Source: Plantago elongata (taxonomy: Eukaryota > Streptophyta > Magnoliopsida > Lamiales > Plantaginaceae). Taken from it: 56,401 nt of DNA. Below are positions 1 through 13,006 of the stretch, piece after piece. The notes under the pieces are model-generated. The model did not search any database, was not told the origin of the DNA, and saw only the letters and a program-made list of their open reading frames with translations. A program made the translations under genes and the position numbers. Location: contig JAYMSP010000353.1 of the NCBI GenBank assembly GCA_036897095.1, positions 1 to 56,401 on the forward strand, written 5' to 3'. The stretch's first letter is position 1. The number at the start of each line of letters is the position of its first letter.

Positions 1-690
1 CAACACCAATAACCATTAGCATCAAGATGAAGGCCACAAGTAGGATTATGCATGAAGTACTCTTGATTTCCGATAGAGAGTTACACATTGTAGCTGCTAA
101 GTACGTACGTAGATGTTTTGGTTTCTTGAACTTTGGTACTGCTTTTATGACTAATGAACAGTGTTATGCAAGTATGTGATCATATATATAGATATATAGG
201 AGATCCTACTTGTAATTGGAATATAGGATAGTTAATTATATATGGTAATTCGAGTCATATAAGTATTTGGATGAGTTCTAATAGTTCGGATAGAAAATTA
301 TATATGGTAAGAGTTACTAGCTTAGGATTTTTATTTTCGAAATTATACGAGAAAGAGTTTTAATATGGAAACTGTGCTTTATATATTTCTAGTAGATATA
401 TATATATATACATAGATTATGTTATCAACAATAATCAAGTTTCCTTTTATATGTTTCTACTACTTATCCATATATTGTGCGAATGAAATTCTAATTCGAA
501 GTATTTTTAATTTAGATCGTAGTTTGGTAAATAAATGTAATTACGGAGATGGTTCACCTGATTCCATACAAATAAAAACCCAACCGAACTAGTGATCTGG
601 CAGTAAAATTCCAAACACCAGATACAAAATCCATCCGTCCATTCCCACACTAATCAACGCTCCAGGTCACGATCCTCGTACTCTTCTCTT
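1..690. other. AT-rich intergenic DNA upstream of histone H2A
   Basis: No open frame resembling a protein, no RNA gene and no clear repeat is visible. The stretch is AT-rich with short TA runs (for example around 395-415). It probably holds distal promoter sequence of the H2A gene, but I can name no element in it with confidence. The canonical plant histone octamer CGCGGATC or its reverse is not present on inspection. Confidence 0.6.
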
Positions 691-723
691 ATTGGCTCTC
701 AACAACTCAACCCAACTATATAT
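691..723 (+). promoter_or_regulatory. Candidate core promoter of histone H2A (CCAAT box and TATA box)
   Basis: An inverted CCAAT box (ATTGG) lies at 691-695 and a TATATAT element at 717-723, about 70 bases before the H2A start codon. With usual plant spacing, transcription would begin near 745-755 and give a leader of roughly 40-50 bases, rich in CT, as visible before the ATG. This is inference from motif and position only. Confidence 0.4.
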
Positions 724-793
724 GACCACGCCAATCCATTTTCTTTCACACTCATCAGATTTCCATTCTCTTCAACATCTCGACCTTCTTCCA

Positions 794-1722
794 ATGGCTG
801 GTCGTGGAAAAACTCTCGGTTCCGGTGCGGCGAAGAAGGCACAGTCGAGGAGCAGCAAAGCTGGGCTTCAGTTTCCGGTTGGTCGTATTGCCCGTTTCCT
901 CAAGGCTGGTAAATACGCCGAGCGTGTCGGCGCCGGAGCTCCGGTGTACCTTGCTGCCGTGCTTGAGTATCTCGCTGCTGAGGTAAGTTTTCAATTGCTG
1001 TTTGTCAGTTATTTATTTGACCTGTATGCCGGACGCCCAATTTTTAGGGTTTCTGATTTGGTGTTTGTGGGTTTGTGTGGGAATGTTGAATTGGAAGTAA
1101 AGGTGTGAAATTGATGACATTTTGTTGGTTATGATTGATATGCCTAATTATTGGTTTAGGGTTTGTGCATGCAATTGAGAACATTTGTTGGTTATAATAA
1201 TAAGACTAATTCTTGGTTTAGGGTTTATGCATGTAAAGGTATGCAATTGAGAACATTTGTTACTATAATTGATACGCTTAGTTCTTAACTTTTGGGTTTT
1301 TTCATGTGAAAGTATGCAATTGATAACATTTGTTACTATAAGTGATGCCCTATGTTTAGTGTTTATGCATGTGAATATGTATAATTGATTTTCATTTTGT
1401 TATGTTACATGAAATGCCTAATTACCAAAGTTTGACATTTGAAGTAATTGATGATCATTTATGTTGCAACATTTGTAGTTTATGCTTATACAATTGGTGA
1501 TTTTTATCTGTCCAGGTTTTGGAGTTGGCTGGAAATGCTGCTAGAGACAACAAGAAGACGAGGATTGTGCCAAGGCACATTCAGCTGGCAGTGAGGAATG
1601 ATGAGGAACTCAGCAAGCTTCTTGGTGATGTAACGATTGCGAATGGTGGAGTTATGCCTAACATTCACAATTTGTTGCTTCCGAAGAAGGCTGGACCGTC
1701 TAAGCCTGTTGATGAAGATTAA
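794..1722 (+). CDS. HTA: Histone H2A (replication-type, HTA1/HTA10/HTA13-like)
   Basis: Core histone H2A, which pairs with H2B in the nucleosome. Two exons, 794-982 and 1516-1722, are joined across a phase-0 GT-AG intron of 533 bases (donor GAG|GTAAGT, acceptor TGTCCAG|GTTTTG). The product is 131 residues. The N-terminus [11 protein letters not shown], the stretch [17 protein letters not shown], the acidic patch region [19 protein letters not shown] and the docking-domain motif [10 protein letters not shown] are all present. The tail ends KPVDED: it lacks the SQEF-type end of H2A.X, the SPKK tail of H2A.W and the H2A.Z sequence, so this is canonical H2A. A single intron at this point is shared by Arabidopsis HTA1, HTA10 and HTA13. 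The start is fixed by the conserved MAGRGK and the in-frame exon length; an upstream ATG at about 721 is not in a conserved frame. Confidence 0.97.
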
Positions 1723-2580
1723 GCTGGTGGACTTTTGCAACACATGCCCTTCTGATCTCTGAAGGGATGGGGAGTTAGATGATGTTTGTAGTCAGTTAGT
1801 TTGCTCTTATGGTTTTGCTTTTCGGACGTTTGGCTCTTAGGTGTTAGTGTTCCTAGTAGGTATGTTCATATAAGCTGAAAAATATGGTCTCTTGTTTACT
1901 ATAGCTATAGCTATTCATGGAATGGAATGGAACTCGTTTGTTTTACTTGCTGATTGCTTCTCTTCATCTTTATTAATTTGGATCTTGGTTGTATATATTG
2001 TTTTCCTTGCATCGCTGACGATCACAAGATGTTTGCTAGTTGGTTGGTTTTGTGTTTTTATGGAAATCTTGTCAGTCGGATTGGATCAGATAAAACTTGA
2101 ATAATTATACATGAATTTTCTCCAGCCAAAATTACATTTTGTTCCAAAACATGGTATGTTTCAGCTCTATAGTAAACGTGCAAGAAGCCAGCGACTATCT
2201 GACAACACTAAACAAGAGACAGGGAAGAGCTTGCTTCCCTTATACTGCGAAGAATACGCTGAGCTGAAACAGTTACACAGAATAAAAAAGCTGCAATACT
2301 AGTGTGACTCTAAAGAATCTATATATACAGTGGATATGTGGTCTTCTTCCAGTCGGATCTTGAACGCCTTGCTTGCCTCAGGGACAGCCATCGAAACAAA
2401 GAATAGGTTCTTGACTACTTCGTTTAACTCTCTAAGCCTCCGACATTTACCTGAGCAAGCTGCCAAGAAAAGAGTCTTCATATCTGGTTGGTTTTGAAGG
2501 ATTTAGCACATCATTTACCAGATGTTGATGCAATAGCAAGGGGTTTTGCACATTCTGTTAGTATCTTTGTAATCTACAGA
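1723..2580. other. 3' region between convergent H2A and formin genes
   Basis: No gene is seen. The two flanking genes converge here, so the interval should hold the H2A 3' UTR (polyadenylated in plants, no animal-type histone stem-loop expected) and the formin 3' UTR on the other strand. Open frames at 1892-2104 and 2299-2481 have no recognisable family signature and look like chance. Confidence 0.6.
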
Positions 2581-5500
2581 CTACATATCATCATCTGAAC
2601 TATCATCTGAAGATTCTGAACTTGAATTGTTTGCCCGTCTATCTACAATCGCTGGAAATAGCCGCTGCTGAGTGATGTGAGTTTTTTTATGTATATCTGG
2701 ACGTGGAGCTGCTACTGGATCCTCTTTCTTATGTGGTGTCCTATTCATAGGTTTTGGGGTATTCTTCACTTCCTTACATACTTTATCTAAAATTATGAGA
2801 AAATCTCTCACAACAACAAACAGCCTCAGGCCCTCGTCTCTCCCAGCATTTCCATGAAAGTAATCTGCTGTAACCTTCACCAGATCCATTGTCTTGTTTT
2901 CTTCCTCGAGTAATTGCATGATTTCACCCTCCGCATTCTCAACAAAATATTTCAACCCCATGTGAAAGCTATTATCTTCCGGTATATCTTTCATATCCGT
3001 ATTCAGAAAAGTCTTAGCTCTTACCAGGCCTTCACCAAGCCTGGCAACTGCTCCTGTTAAGGTCTCCGAGTCCAATACTGCAGCTCTTTTCACGTATTCT
3101 AGTTCGTTACTCAAACTCGTGACCACTTGCAGACCTAGGCTACTTAACTGGTCGTCCGTATCTTGGTTAGTAACAGAGTCCTCGTGTAGATCTTCAGAGT
3201 TGAAGCTGGACATACTTCGCATCTCTCTCGCTGCCCGGACAGCTCTTACACCTTCTGAACGGATTATTTCAAGAACCACAAAGTGCAACAGTGTAGTTTT
3301 CCCATCTGCTGCTCTTACATCTGATAACTTAAGAAGGGTATCAAGTTTGAATGCATGTGCACCGCCACGGTATGTTCCAGAATTCATGCGATTGCCAGTT
3401 TTAAGAACAGCTTCGAGAAGTTTGTGAAACAAACGGCTTTTCCGCAACACAGTACATGCAGCCTGCAACAGTTTCAGAAAAACTGTCAGGACCATGTCAT
3501 TGAAATGAGTCAGAAGAAAAGACAGGGGAGAGAGATAGAGATAATTTGCTGACAAGAATGATCATGTTTTGGAGTGCATATAATTTTACCAGAAAACACA
3601 ATCACATTCCGTTGAATTAATCCAACTCAAATATGTTTTGGTTGCTTAGACCACAGTAGTTGCAAAGGAAGTGGAAATATGACAACAAGAACATTTATTA
3701 TTAACAGCTGTCTTGACAGGTTCCTTAAATTTCCTAAGATGTAATTTGTTTCCTATAGGGAGTTTTTTGAGAAAGTTGACAATGTTGACAAAGGTCATAT
3801 CCCATGAGAATATTTTAGCAAACAATACTCGGGGTCAGAAGTCAGTGGAATTTTCGCCAGGTCATGAGAAAGTTGACAAAGGTCTCTAACGCAACTACAG
3901 TAGCAGATAAGCATTGGATGTGCGTAATCTGTTGTTTCATAATCTGACCCAATATAAAATTTCCTCTACTGACATATATAGCTATATATGAAGAGAGAGT
4001 GGGCTTGTGGTAAGGAGAAGTCATGTGCAAGGAAATTAAGCTACTCCCAGGCCAGGTTCATATCGTAAAGATTTCATATTTATATGTGTGACGTGGAAAT
4101 AAGATCATTTTGTTGTTAGATTGTCAAGTCTACAAAAACATTTTGGCTGCTATTATGAATTTGGTTAGGTGTGTAGAGAACTGCAAATCACCGAACCGAT
4201 GAACTTATTGCGATTTTCTATGATAAAAAAGGAAAAAGCAACAAGATTGCTAAAAGTGGTGCTGATAGAGCTTGACTATGAGATTCAGAAGGATCACAAT
4301 GCCAGGTTGTTTCAAGAAAGAATCAGTGAACCAGGGGATATTGATAGAGCATCATACTGATAGCAGTGCGGTTCTGCATGCAAATCAAGAAACATGCTTC
4401 TTTTTTTGATAAAATCACTAGCTATCCTGCTTTTAGTCGGACAGTTTCTATAGTGGTCTGGCAGACAATGAGGGGCTTCCAGAGAAGATGCAGGTGAATT
4501 AATGATGTAATGTCCTATTTGCAGCTATTGGATTTCGTGTTAGTCATTTGTTATTGTGGGAGTGATATGGAATATCCCTGTGTGGATACATAAAGTATCA
4601 TTAGCGAACCGACAGCCCTAGGGTCAAATCCAGTAGGGTGTATGACTTATGAGTGTCTGTACGTTTCTAGATTCAATGGAATTAAATGAAAAGACTTTCG
4701 TTATTTAAGAAAAGAAAAAAAAGAAAAAGAAAGAAATAAAATCAAGACAATTCACTTACCTCCAAGATTGTGAATGACTCTTTTAACGTCGAAGTTTCCT
4801 CTTGAAGCATGCACATAAAGTACAATGATTCAAGCCTTTTAAAGGCAAACGGAATATCAACCAAGCGCTTTAGGAAACGTTCTGCATGACCTAACATGAA
4901 AAAATCACCATTATAGAGCCTCAACTTCAATTCCTCCTCGGGTCTAGGTGCCATCTTTAACAATGTCTGAATAAGTTCTGGAGGAAGCTCATTTCCTGAT
5001 TCAAGGTAGGTACACATTTAAATTAGTAAAAACGTCACTCAGAAATAGCATTATGTCTCCTTAAATTAGCATCTAATAATCAGCATGATAACCAATATCA
5101 TCGCAAAACCTCTTATGAGTTATGACAAATCAATCAAAGTGAATCACTTGCTTATTCTGAATTAAAGCACAGTAATTTTGACTTTTGATCAAAGCACTCT
5201 CTTTCATGAGGATTGAGGGGAATCCCATAATTTTGTCTTAATAAAAAGCTTAAGTGAAGTACCAAGTCGTTTCTCATGCATGATGAAGCATCAATAAAAT
5301 GTGCAATGCCAGCATATCTCCTAATGGATAATGTTTCCTTAAAGCATACCAAGAAAACAGACAATGCACGTAATCTGTTACATTGTTTTTTTTTTTTTTT
5401 TTGGATAAATAACATAATTATTAATGGGATATAGCCACACCTTAAGGTGCATTTGCAAAAGCTTATAAGATGCAGCTTACAGCTCAACTTAAGGAGAAGC

Positions 5501-8500
5501 TGCATTTTGAGTGCTTGCAACAGCTTAGCAGATTCTCTGAGACCATTTAAATACTCTTTGAATCATTCAGATTCTATTTAGATACTCGCTACATCTTGAC
5601 TTCACATTCTAGTAACCTACCATCCTGTCTAACAACAAAAACACATGATGTGTTTCGTTTTACTTCGAAAATGTAAGACAGATAATGGAAGCTCACCTTC
5701 TTCAAGTGCATCACAAACTTCTTCTGTAGTCACATTTAATGCTTTAAGCAGAATTGATAAATTTTGTGCCTTTTTTTGATCAATGATTTGAATATACTGA
5801 GGCTCTTGGGATGAGGACTCCTTTTTCAGATCAACCTTGGCTTTCCCGTTAGGAGCATAACCAAATAGAGATTCCATCATTTCTTCATTAACCCTGTTCA
5901 GAATATCATTCCAGAAGTTCATGTAACAATTAGAAAAAACGAAGCTACCAAGACTGGAAAAGAAAGAACTTACTGAAAGGAGCCAGCCTTGAGTTGATGC
6001 CAAACCATCGACTGGTCTGGGTTGGCTGATACTTTGTCCCAGAAGAAAGGCTTCAGCTTAGCTTTAGCAGCACTGTCCTCACCCTGCTCCGAAGATGAAT
6101 TTGTTGTTTGACCTGGACGATGAGGCTTCATGCCAAAAGGTGGTGGTGGAGGCCGAGGACCAACATGTGGTATTGGAGGTGGAAGAGGTGCTCCAGATGA
6201 TAGAGGCTGAGGAGCACCAGAAGAAGGTTTAACAGCTGGCAGAGGTGGTGGTGGTGGTCCATGTGAATGAGGCTGACCTGGTAGTGGAGGAGGAGGTGGT
6301 GGTGCCTCAGGTGGGGGTAGTTGTGGAGGAACTACCGCCACCACAGGAGGTATGGAGGAATTTTTCCTTCCAGGAGGTGGCTTTAGTGGTATATCAGGTG
6401 CAGGAGACCTTCCAGGAGGCGGGGGCAGATCAATCACTGAAGTAATGGCAACTCCAATTGGAACCTCAGTTTTTGAATTGCTTAAAGAATCCAAGTCGAC
6501 ATGAAAGTTTCCACCGGAATTTGATTTATTGTTGGAAGGTTGATGCACATTCTTTTCTTCACTCGCTAAGTATCCAAGACCATGTGATCTCCCTGACGAG
6601 GCTACATGCGTGGAAAGTGTCAGAAAAAGAAAAAAGGGAATGTAGTATTGAAATCATCAAGTTGAAATAATCAGGAAAGTATAACATACCAGCAGAATAA
6701 TCACTTAATTTTAAGCTGAGAAGAGGACTCTCGTCATTTCTAACCCGCTTAGAGCCAACCCCACAGCATTTACAGAAGCAGATAAAAAACAGAGTGGAAA
6801 CAACCAAGGTCAAAGAAGCTGTTACAGCTACGACAATAATAACTATCTGGTTACTTGACTGTACATTGGAGGCAATTCCACGAGAATTACCATGCCTTTT
6901 ATGCTTGTCTTTAGATTTTTCAGTTAACCCGCGCTGTCTATGAGAATAAAGCTCATTAATTACTGCTTCTCCAGTACTAGGAAACACAAGATTCTTATCC
7001 TTAAAACAATCCAGAAGTATATTCTTAACCTCAAGGACCACATCATGGGTTTTACTTGTGGACAATATACTGCTATCTAATTCACCGTTTTGTAAACTTC
7101 TCTTGTAATGTAATAACTCAAGCCTGCAGTTAAGCAGTAAGAATTCGGCCTGCAGAAAGAAACTGTATCAGATTATGGAGTGCATTTCACACATATATAG
7201 CTGAGGATTCACTCCAAGATAAGAAAGGAAACAAAATGGTAAGTCAATTTTTGACATTTTTCCGATAACTATATCCATTTCCAAGATTTAAAGAAAAGGA
7301 GAAGACCATGATCTAGACATTTTAGTTACCAATAGCCTCACTATACGACTTAATGAGAAAACATCGTGCACATGACACATGTAATTACTTGCCATTATGG
7401 CTGAATTAGTTGCCGCGCAAGTTAACTAATCTCATTGTATTGGGCTAATCATAACATGACATTAGTTACTGGTGAATTTCTCAAATCAGAGCCAAACAAA
7501 GCGGTACGATATGTGAAGGCCACCGGATAGTGTCAAACAAACTCAAGGTTTTGAGGATATCAAGATAATACAATACTAAGATTAGTGGATTTAAAACTAC
7601 AAAATTAAAAATAAAAGAAGTTCTAACTAAACAGTATTTCAATTAAAGGTTGTCTACGAAAGTTCATACACAATTATCGTGTTTAGTCCTATTCCATGCA
7701 TGCATAAACACAACAGCACCACCATAAACTATTTCACAGTTTGAACAATTTTCTCTTGAATCATTCATAACGCAAAAATTACATCTGTCACTTCTGAAAA
7801 GAGAACATGGTAAAAAAACCAAAGTTTAGGAAAAAAAGAAAGAAAGATAGCATTAGTACTGAAAATAAAAGGTAAGAAAACACATCAAGATTTATAGTTA
7901 CTGAACAATGCTGCACGTGAAGTGAAGACGATCATGATAACCATTAACTCAGCGTCCTAACCAGCAGAATATAAATCATCATGGTGGTTAACAGCTTGTA
8001 ATTTTCTTTAGAAGCATAAACATAGCAGAATAGAGACCATCATGATGGTTAACAGCTTGTAATTTTCTTTAGAAGCATAAACATAGCAGAATAGAGACCA
8101 TCATGATGGTTAACAGCTTGTAATTTTCTTCAGAAGCATAAACATAGCAGATACCAGATAGACAATTTACGCAAAAGTTTCTACACAGAAGAAACAAAGA
8201 TACAAGCTTTATGATGCCATTGACAACAAAACCCAAGTTGCATTGCAGTATAACGAAAACAAATATCGAAACATCATCTATCATAATCTCCTAAACCTCA
8301 TGAGATAAACATCAAACATATATACAATATATCCAACTAAAAGAAGTAGAGTACAATATACCATCTCTTCATTTATGTCCCCTGAGCTAATCAGGTAGGC
8401 TAGTAAAGGGTCTTGCTCTTCTTCTAAGTTGCCATTCGACACCTCGAATATAACTGAAACTAAAACCACAAGACACACAATCCCTGTGACAAGTTTCTTT

Positions 8501-8514
8501 CTTGAATACCTCAT
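2581..8514 (-). CDS. Class I formin (FH1-FH2 domain protein with signal peptide and one membrane span)
   Basis: Membrane-anchored actin nucleator: FH1 recruits profilin-actin and the FH2 dimer caps and elongates filament barbed ends. Six exons on the minus strand (8362-8514, 6690-7149, 5974-6601, 5697-5893, 4760-4995, 2581-3462) give 851 residues with all phases consistent. The first 28 or so residues form a signal peptide. A short extracytoplasmic part runs to about residue 150 and is followed by one membrane helix (about 153-177, starting IVIIVVAVTASLTLVV) ending in a Cys cluster. The poly-proline FH1 lies at about 240-375. FH2 begins near 383 with KLKPFFWDKV and includes LPPELIQTLLKMAP, LLEAVLKTGNRMN and DGKTTLLHF. 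The acidic tail ends SSDDSSDDDM. Length and layout are normal for plant class I formins. I cannot assign an FH number; the short, proline-poor extracellular part is the main distinguishing trait. Confidence 0.93.
7977..8151. repeat. 61-bp tandem repeat, about 2.9 copies, in formin intron 1
   Basis: Copies start at 7977, 8038 and 8099 with exact 61-base spacing. They differ at only a few positions (CATCATGGTGG versus CATCATGATGG, TTTAG versus TTCAG). The array lies in intron 1 (7150-8361) of the formin gene, about 200-400 bases from exon 1. The near-identity points to recent expansion. Confidence 0.9.
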
Positions 8515-9460
8515 CTTCCCAATTCCTAAAATTGTTTCTCATCTTATCTCATCTTAGAACCAATAGGCCTTTAAACAATGTCATCTCATACAGGAGGAGT
8601 TTCAAGAAACATCTGGAATGCCCACCTAGAAACTTGAACGTAAAAGCACAAAAGCATTTGGAAAAGGTGGGATTTTTATGAGTATCAGTATGTTCTTGTT
8701 CTGTTGGCAAGAAAAGGGACAATGCAGACTCGTTGAATTGAATCCCTTTTTCAGGAGAAGGGATAAATGGAATCCCTTGAAAAATGGGTTTTATCAAGTC
8801 AATCAGGAAGAGGATCAATTTGATGATGATGATGATTATTTTTCAGGAGAAATGTGTTGTGTTATGAGAACATGAGCAGATAATATTGTTCCACAAGAGA
8901 AGAGAATAGAAAACTTGAGAAGAGGAAGAAGAAGGGAAACAAAAGTCAAAATTGTGTTTATTTTAGGATGGATTTTGTCCCTACACTCTACACAACATGA
9001 CCTTAAACTAACATCTTGAATTCTTGATTATTCAATTTATTGGTAATGTATGATCCTTGAATACTTGCTATTTTAGTTTTACTATGGTATATTATTTTTA
9101 CCTATAATTTTAAAAATCAGATCAATAACATATAATTTGAATTTAATCTTCACATGTTGGGTTGAGCCTTACCGAGAACTCAGTTAAAGTTATTTCGAGC
9201 CGAGCTCGATTCTGAATACATACTTGTTTTGGAGTCGAGTAATTATTTTAATAAATTATAATTTATTATACATATTCTTAATATTTTTATTAATAAAACT
9301 TATTAAAGATCGATAAAGCTCGTATTTTTTCAAGCTCAAAATATTCGACTTGGAAAAAAGCACTAGATCTGTGTTTTGGTTGTTTGATGGTAGAAATAAT
9401 GTATATATAAGATGCTTTAGATTTGTAAATATAAGGTTATCCAAAAACACATAACAAAAA
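8515..9460. other. Intergenic: formin 5' flank and tRNA upstream region
   Basis: No protein gene. The part next to 8514 should carry the formin leader and promoter (minus strand). Frames at 8549-8875 overlap on both strands and match no family. The tract 9040-9440 is very AT-rich. No repeat or element boundary could be supported. Confidence 0.55.
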
Positions 9461-9533
9461 GGGGATGTAGCTCAGATGGTAGAGCGCTCGCTTAGCATGC
9501 GAGAGGTACGGGGATCGATACCCCGCATCTCCA
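9461..9533 (+). tRNA. tRNA-Ala (anticodon AGC)
   Basis: A 73-base cloverleaf with a 7-bp acceptor stem (GGGGATG with CATCTCC) that contains the G3:U70 wobble pair, the identity element read by alanyl-tRNA synthetase. The D-arm GCTCAGATGGTAGAGC (also box A), the anticodon arm CTCGC-TTAGCAT-GCGAG with anticodon AGC at 9494-9496, and the T-arm CGGGG-ATCGATA-CCCCG are all intact. The discriminator base is A. CCA is not encoded, as expected for a nuclear tRNA. No intron. The A at the first anticodon position would be read as inosine. Confidence 0.97.
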
Positions 9534-9539
9534 TTTTTT
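9534..9539 (+). terminator. RNA polymerase III terminator of tRNA-Ala
   Basis: A run of six T residues directly follows the discriminator base, the standard Pol III stop signal. Confidence 0.9.
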
Positions 9540-10546
9540 CGTATTTAATTTTGGGCTCCATTCCAATTTTAGGACTGTCTTTTGTTTTCTTTTTGGGCTC
9601 CATCTGGATTTTGGAAGCCCAACATATTTTCTGCTCTCCTTTTGGCCCAATATCTACTACATAAAAATCTTCACCGTATAACTTGGATTAAATTGTTCCA
9701 ACCGTCCAATAATTTTATAACACGAGTCGGGGTAGATGATGTTTAAGTAAGTTGATTAATTGCGAGTTTATAATTTTAATTTGCATTTAAGTAAACACTA
9801 AATCCCAAAAGAAGGCGTCAGATAAGCATATGGTGATGTCTTTGTTGAAATATTTAAACATAATTGACAATGACAATAATCAACTGATGCACATCACCAC
9901 GCACAATTCTTGAAAAAAAAAAAAAAAGTGGTGGTAATATTTGAGCAACTTTAATTGTAGTGCAAGAAAAAATAGGTTATGATCAATCATTAATCAAAAA
10001 CTGACTTCTCCCTAATTTCTTCCTTAATGTTTTTTCATTAACTTATAGTTCGATGAATTTATTTTTATAATAATTATATTTTATTAAATAATAAACTAAT
10101 TAATCTGATAAAAAGAGTTATAAATTTATATAGGATCAAGGCGGATCTATAAAGAACGTTGGGCGGGCTCAAGCTCACCTAAAATTTTGTAAATTAATTG
10201 GGTAATATTAATATATTGCTCATACATATCACTAGTACTAACCCGTATCGATGCCACAATATTGTTTACTTTTGATAATAAATTAATAGAAAGAGAAAGA
10301 CAAAATAAATCAATCGAGAAAAAATAAGGTAGTCAAACTTATGTAAACAATGTTGGTCATAATGTCGACGGGTATGCCTTCTTCATACACTATTATATAT
10401 TGGGTCTTCATGTATGCTAATTATAAAAATGTAAGAATACTGCTCATAACATATACGATTTGAAAGAGGTATGGTTCAACATTTATCCCTTCGAGACCCG
10501 ACGATTGATAATATATATTTTGTATCAGGTCCTATCGTACTGACTT

Positions 10547-11172
10547 GTTAATTAATAGTAACATACATGTTTTTCTTTAAATTATATATCTCAATTCGAA
10601 CCAAAATCCAACACAATTAAATGGGTTGTCGCATGTGTCCATCACACAAACAAAAAAACTATTATTCTATAAATTTCACATTTTGTGGTTGTTATTTTTT
10701 TTCAACTCCATTATTGTATGTATCACATCATAACACCAAAAACATAAAAATTATTATTTTACAAATATAATTTCATACTCTATGGTCCCCCCCTCTACAT
10801 TAAGATCAAGAAAGTAGAAAGGAGATCAAAGTGAGTTTCTCGCGTATACAGTACCTGTCAGAACATGTTAATTAATAGTAACATTCATGTTTTTCTCTAA
10901 ATTGTATCTCTCAAATCCGAACCAAATCCAACACAATTAAATTGGTTGTTCCTAGCAACCCCCGAGGTCGCATGCGTCCACCACACATACAAAAACATTA
11001 TTATTCTATAAATTTCACATTTTGGGGTTGTTGTTCTTTCAACTCCACCGTTGTATGTGTCGCACCAAAGACATAAAAATGATTATTTTACAAATATAAT
11101 TTCATACTCTACGGTACCTACCAGAACCCCCCCCTCCCTCAATTGAGATAAAATAGCAGAGAAGAGATCAAA
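10547..11172. repeat. Diverged tandem duplication, unit about 320 bp
   Basis: The first copy begins at 10547 (GTTAATTAATAGTAACAT) and the second at 10867 with the same words in the same order: AATCCAACACAATTAAAT, TATTCTATAAATTTCACATTTTG, ACAAATATAATTTCATACTCTA, then a C-run. Many substitutions and small indels separate the copies, so the duplication is old. No coding potential. Confidence 0.75.
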
Positions 11173-12776
11173 AACAACTTCTCTCTTACAATAGTAATAA
11201 AACATATATTTATAAATTCAATTTGAATAATTTTAACTTCTAAAAACTCTTATAATATATATGTTAAACATGTTTAAAAAAATATAATTTTTTAATTAAG
11301 AAAACATTATTCATGGTCGTCGGACGATCCACTATATGTGAGTTTTTATTTAGTGGTCGTCGGAACAGTTTCAGCTCACGACAGCAACTGTTTACTATCG
11401 TGAGTATGACCCGTTGGTCATAATCTAACATTGCTAGTTAATCTCTACTATTATAAAATTCGATTAAATTTACTCTTTTATGCTAGTGCAGAAATTCGTG
11501 AAGTCATGAATATGTATATGGACTATGGTGTATATATACATTTGATTTGGTCGTAACAAATTGAGTTTGCATATATACTAAAGATTTTAAATTGATAAAA
11601 TGTAATTAAGCTTTGAAGATAAATTAAACAAAGTGTTACCCATTTTGTGGTCCAATATTGTATTTAATTATTCGTATGGTTAAGAAATGTGAAGGCTTCC
11701 TAATTGATTTGAATATGCTTGTGAACAAATAATTTGGTGGGATGGAATTGATAGGCCGGCCATATTGATCAGTATGAGTATGTATGAACTTAGTCATATA
11801 TATGTAGGGGAAACAAATAATGCATGTGCAGTTCATATTTAATTTTGAAAAACTTCTTATCAACATAAAATCCTAACAAATAAAATTAGTTGTATAATGA
11901 AAAGTAGTGTTTCAACATACATCATCGTTTAGTGTGCCATATAAATAGGGAACACTATAAAAGTTCGGGACAGTTGGCTTAATTTTGTAGAACAATATTA
12001 ATTTGAACAAAGCTTGTAATTAGGATACTTTAACAGTCATAGTTTGTTAATACATTTGGCCACTATATAATGTGGAAAGAGTATTACACCAAGATTTGAT
12101 TTACATGGAACATGAAAAGGATGAATTAAAAATTCATTATTTTGAAGCTTGGAAATTTCACATCATTTTTACTTATATGTAGCATATCTCTTTTGAATTT
12201 TAATCCATGAATTTTATCATAGATAGATTACAATATTTGTGTTAGACTGAGTTGGTTTGTTGTATTTGCCAATCATTTCATCACGAGTTATATTCTACTC
12301 TCAAACCTCTTTTTACATACATACAGGTCTGAAATTTTTGTTTTTTCTTCTCAAATTATATCTCCTTTATATTTAACTAATAATTAAGTAATTCTTGTAG
12401 ATATTTAATTTTGCTAAGTAATAATAAATCACTACATACATTATTATAATTTATAAGATTTATACTTGAATTTATCCCACCCAAATTTCAATTCCTGATT
12501 CCGTCCTTGTACAAGATGTTCAACCGCATATGATCCCAACTTTTACGGGCCCAATTCAATACATGTTAAGTCGTTTCTTTAAATTATGAAATTAAAATTA
12601 TCACGAATTTTTAATTGTATACTTCAAATAACTTTTGAAATCTTACACTTTTAAAAATGATATATATGGTATATAAAAATTAATGGTTTGAACTAAGCCG
12701 TCCTTCCATACAAGATTCACCAAAAGCCCAATTTATATATGCATACCGTAGACTTCTATAAAATATTACATAAAAT

Positions 12777-13006
12777 CTTAGGAGAGACGTCTATTAATAA
12801 GAGACCTGAGAAACGGACTGATGTTTTTAATTATATGCATATTGTTTAAGCAATATCGATAATGTGGACATTTCGTATCATTTTGTATGTATGTATGTAT
12901 GTATGTATATATTATTGATTTTTTAGTAAACATTTAATGTTTTTTGTTACAACTGTGATGTATATGTTCGTTTCTTTTAGTCTCTTAATAAAACCGTCTC
13001 TCAAGA
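12777..13006. mobile_element. Candidate MITE with about 28-bp inverted ends
   Basis: The left end (CTTAGGAGAGACGTCTATTA, then ATAAGAGACC) is mirrored at the right end (AGTCTCTTAATAAAACCGTC, then TCTCAAGA), an imperfect inverted repeat of about 28 bases around a 230-bp AT-rich body. A related AAGAGACCGTCTCCTAG end is seen alone near 28490-28507. No clear target duplication was found, so family assignment is left open. Confidence 0.4.
12885..12908. repeat. GTAT microsatellite (6 units)
   Basis: Six perfect GTAT tetranucleotides inside the candidate MITE at 12777-13006. Confidence 0.9.

Noticed and set aside
692-1108. 138-codon frame starting upstream of H2A and running into the intron
   Set aside because: The true product begins at the conserved MAGRGK (794) and is spliced at 982; the extra ends are leader and intron translation.
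794-1722. H2A.X, H2A.W or H2A.Z variant
   Set aside because: The C-terminus lacks SQ-E/D-F and SPKK motifs and the core matches canonical H2A.
6245-6445. Val/Glu-rich plus-strand frame
   Set aside because: It is the antisense of the poly-proline FH1 region of the formin; its composition follows from CCX codons.
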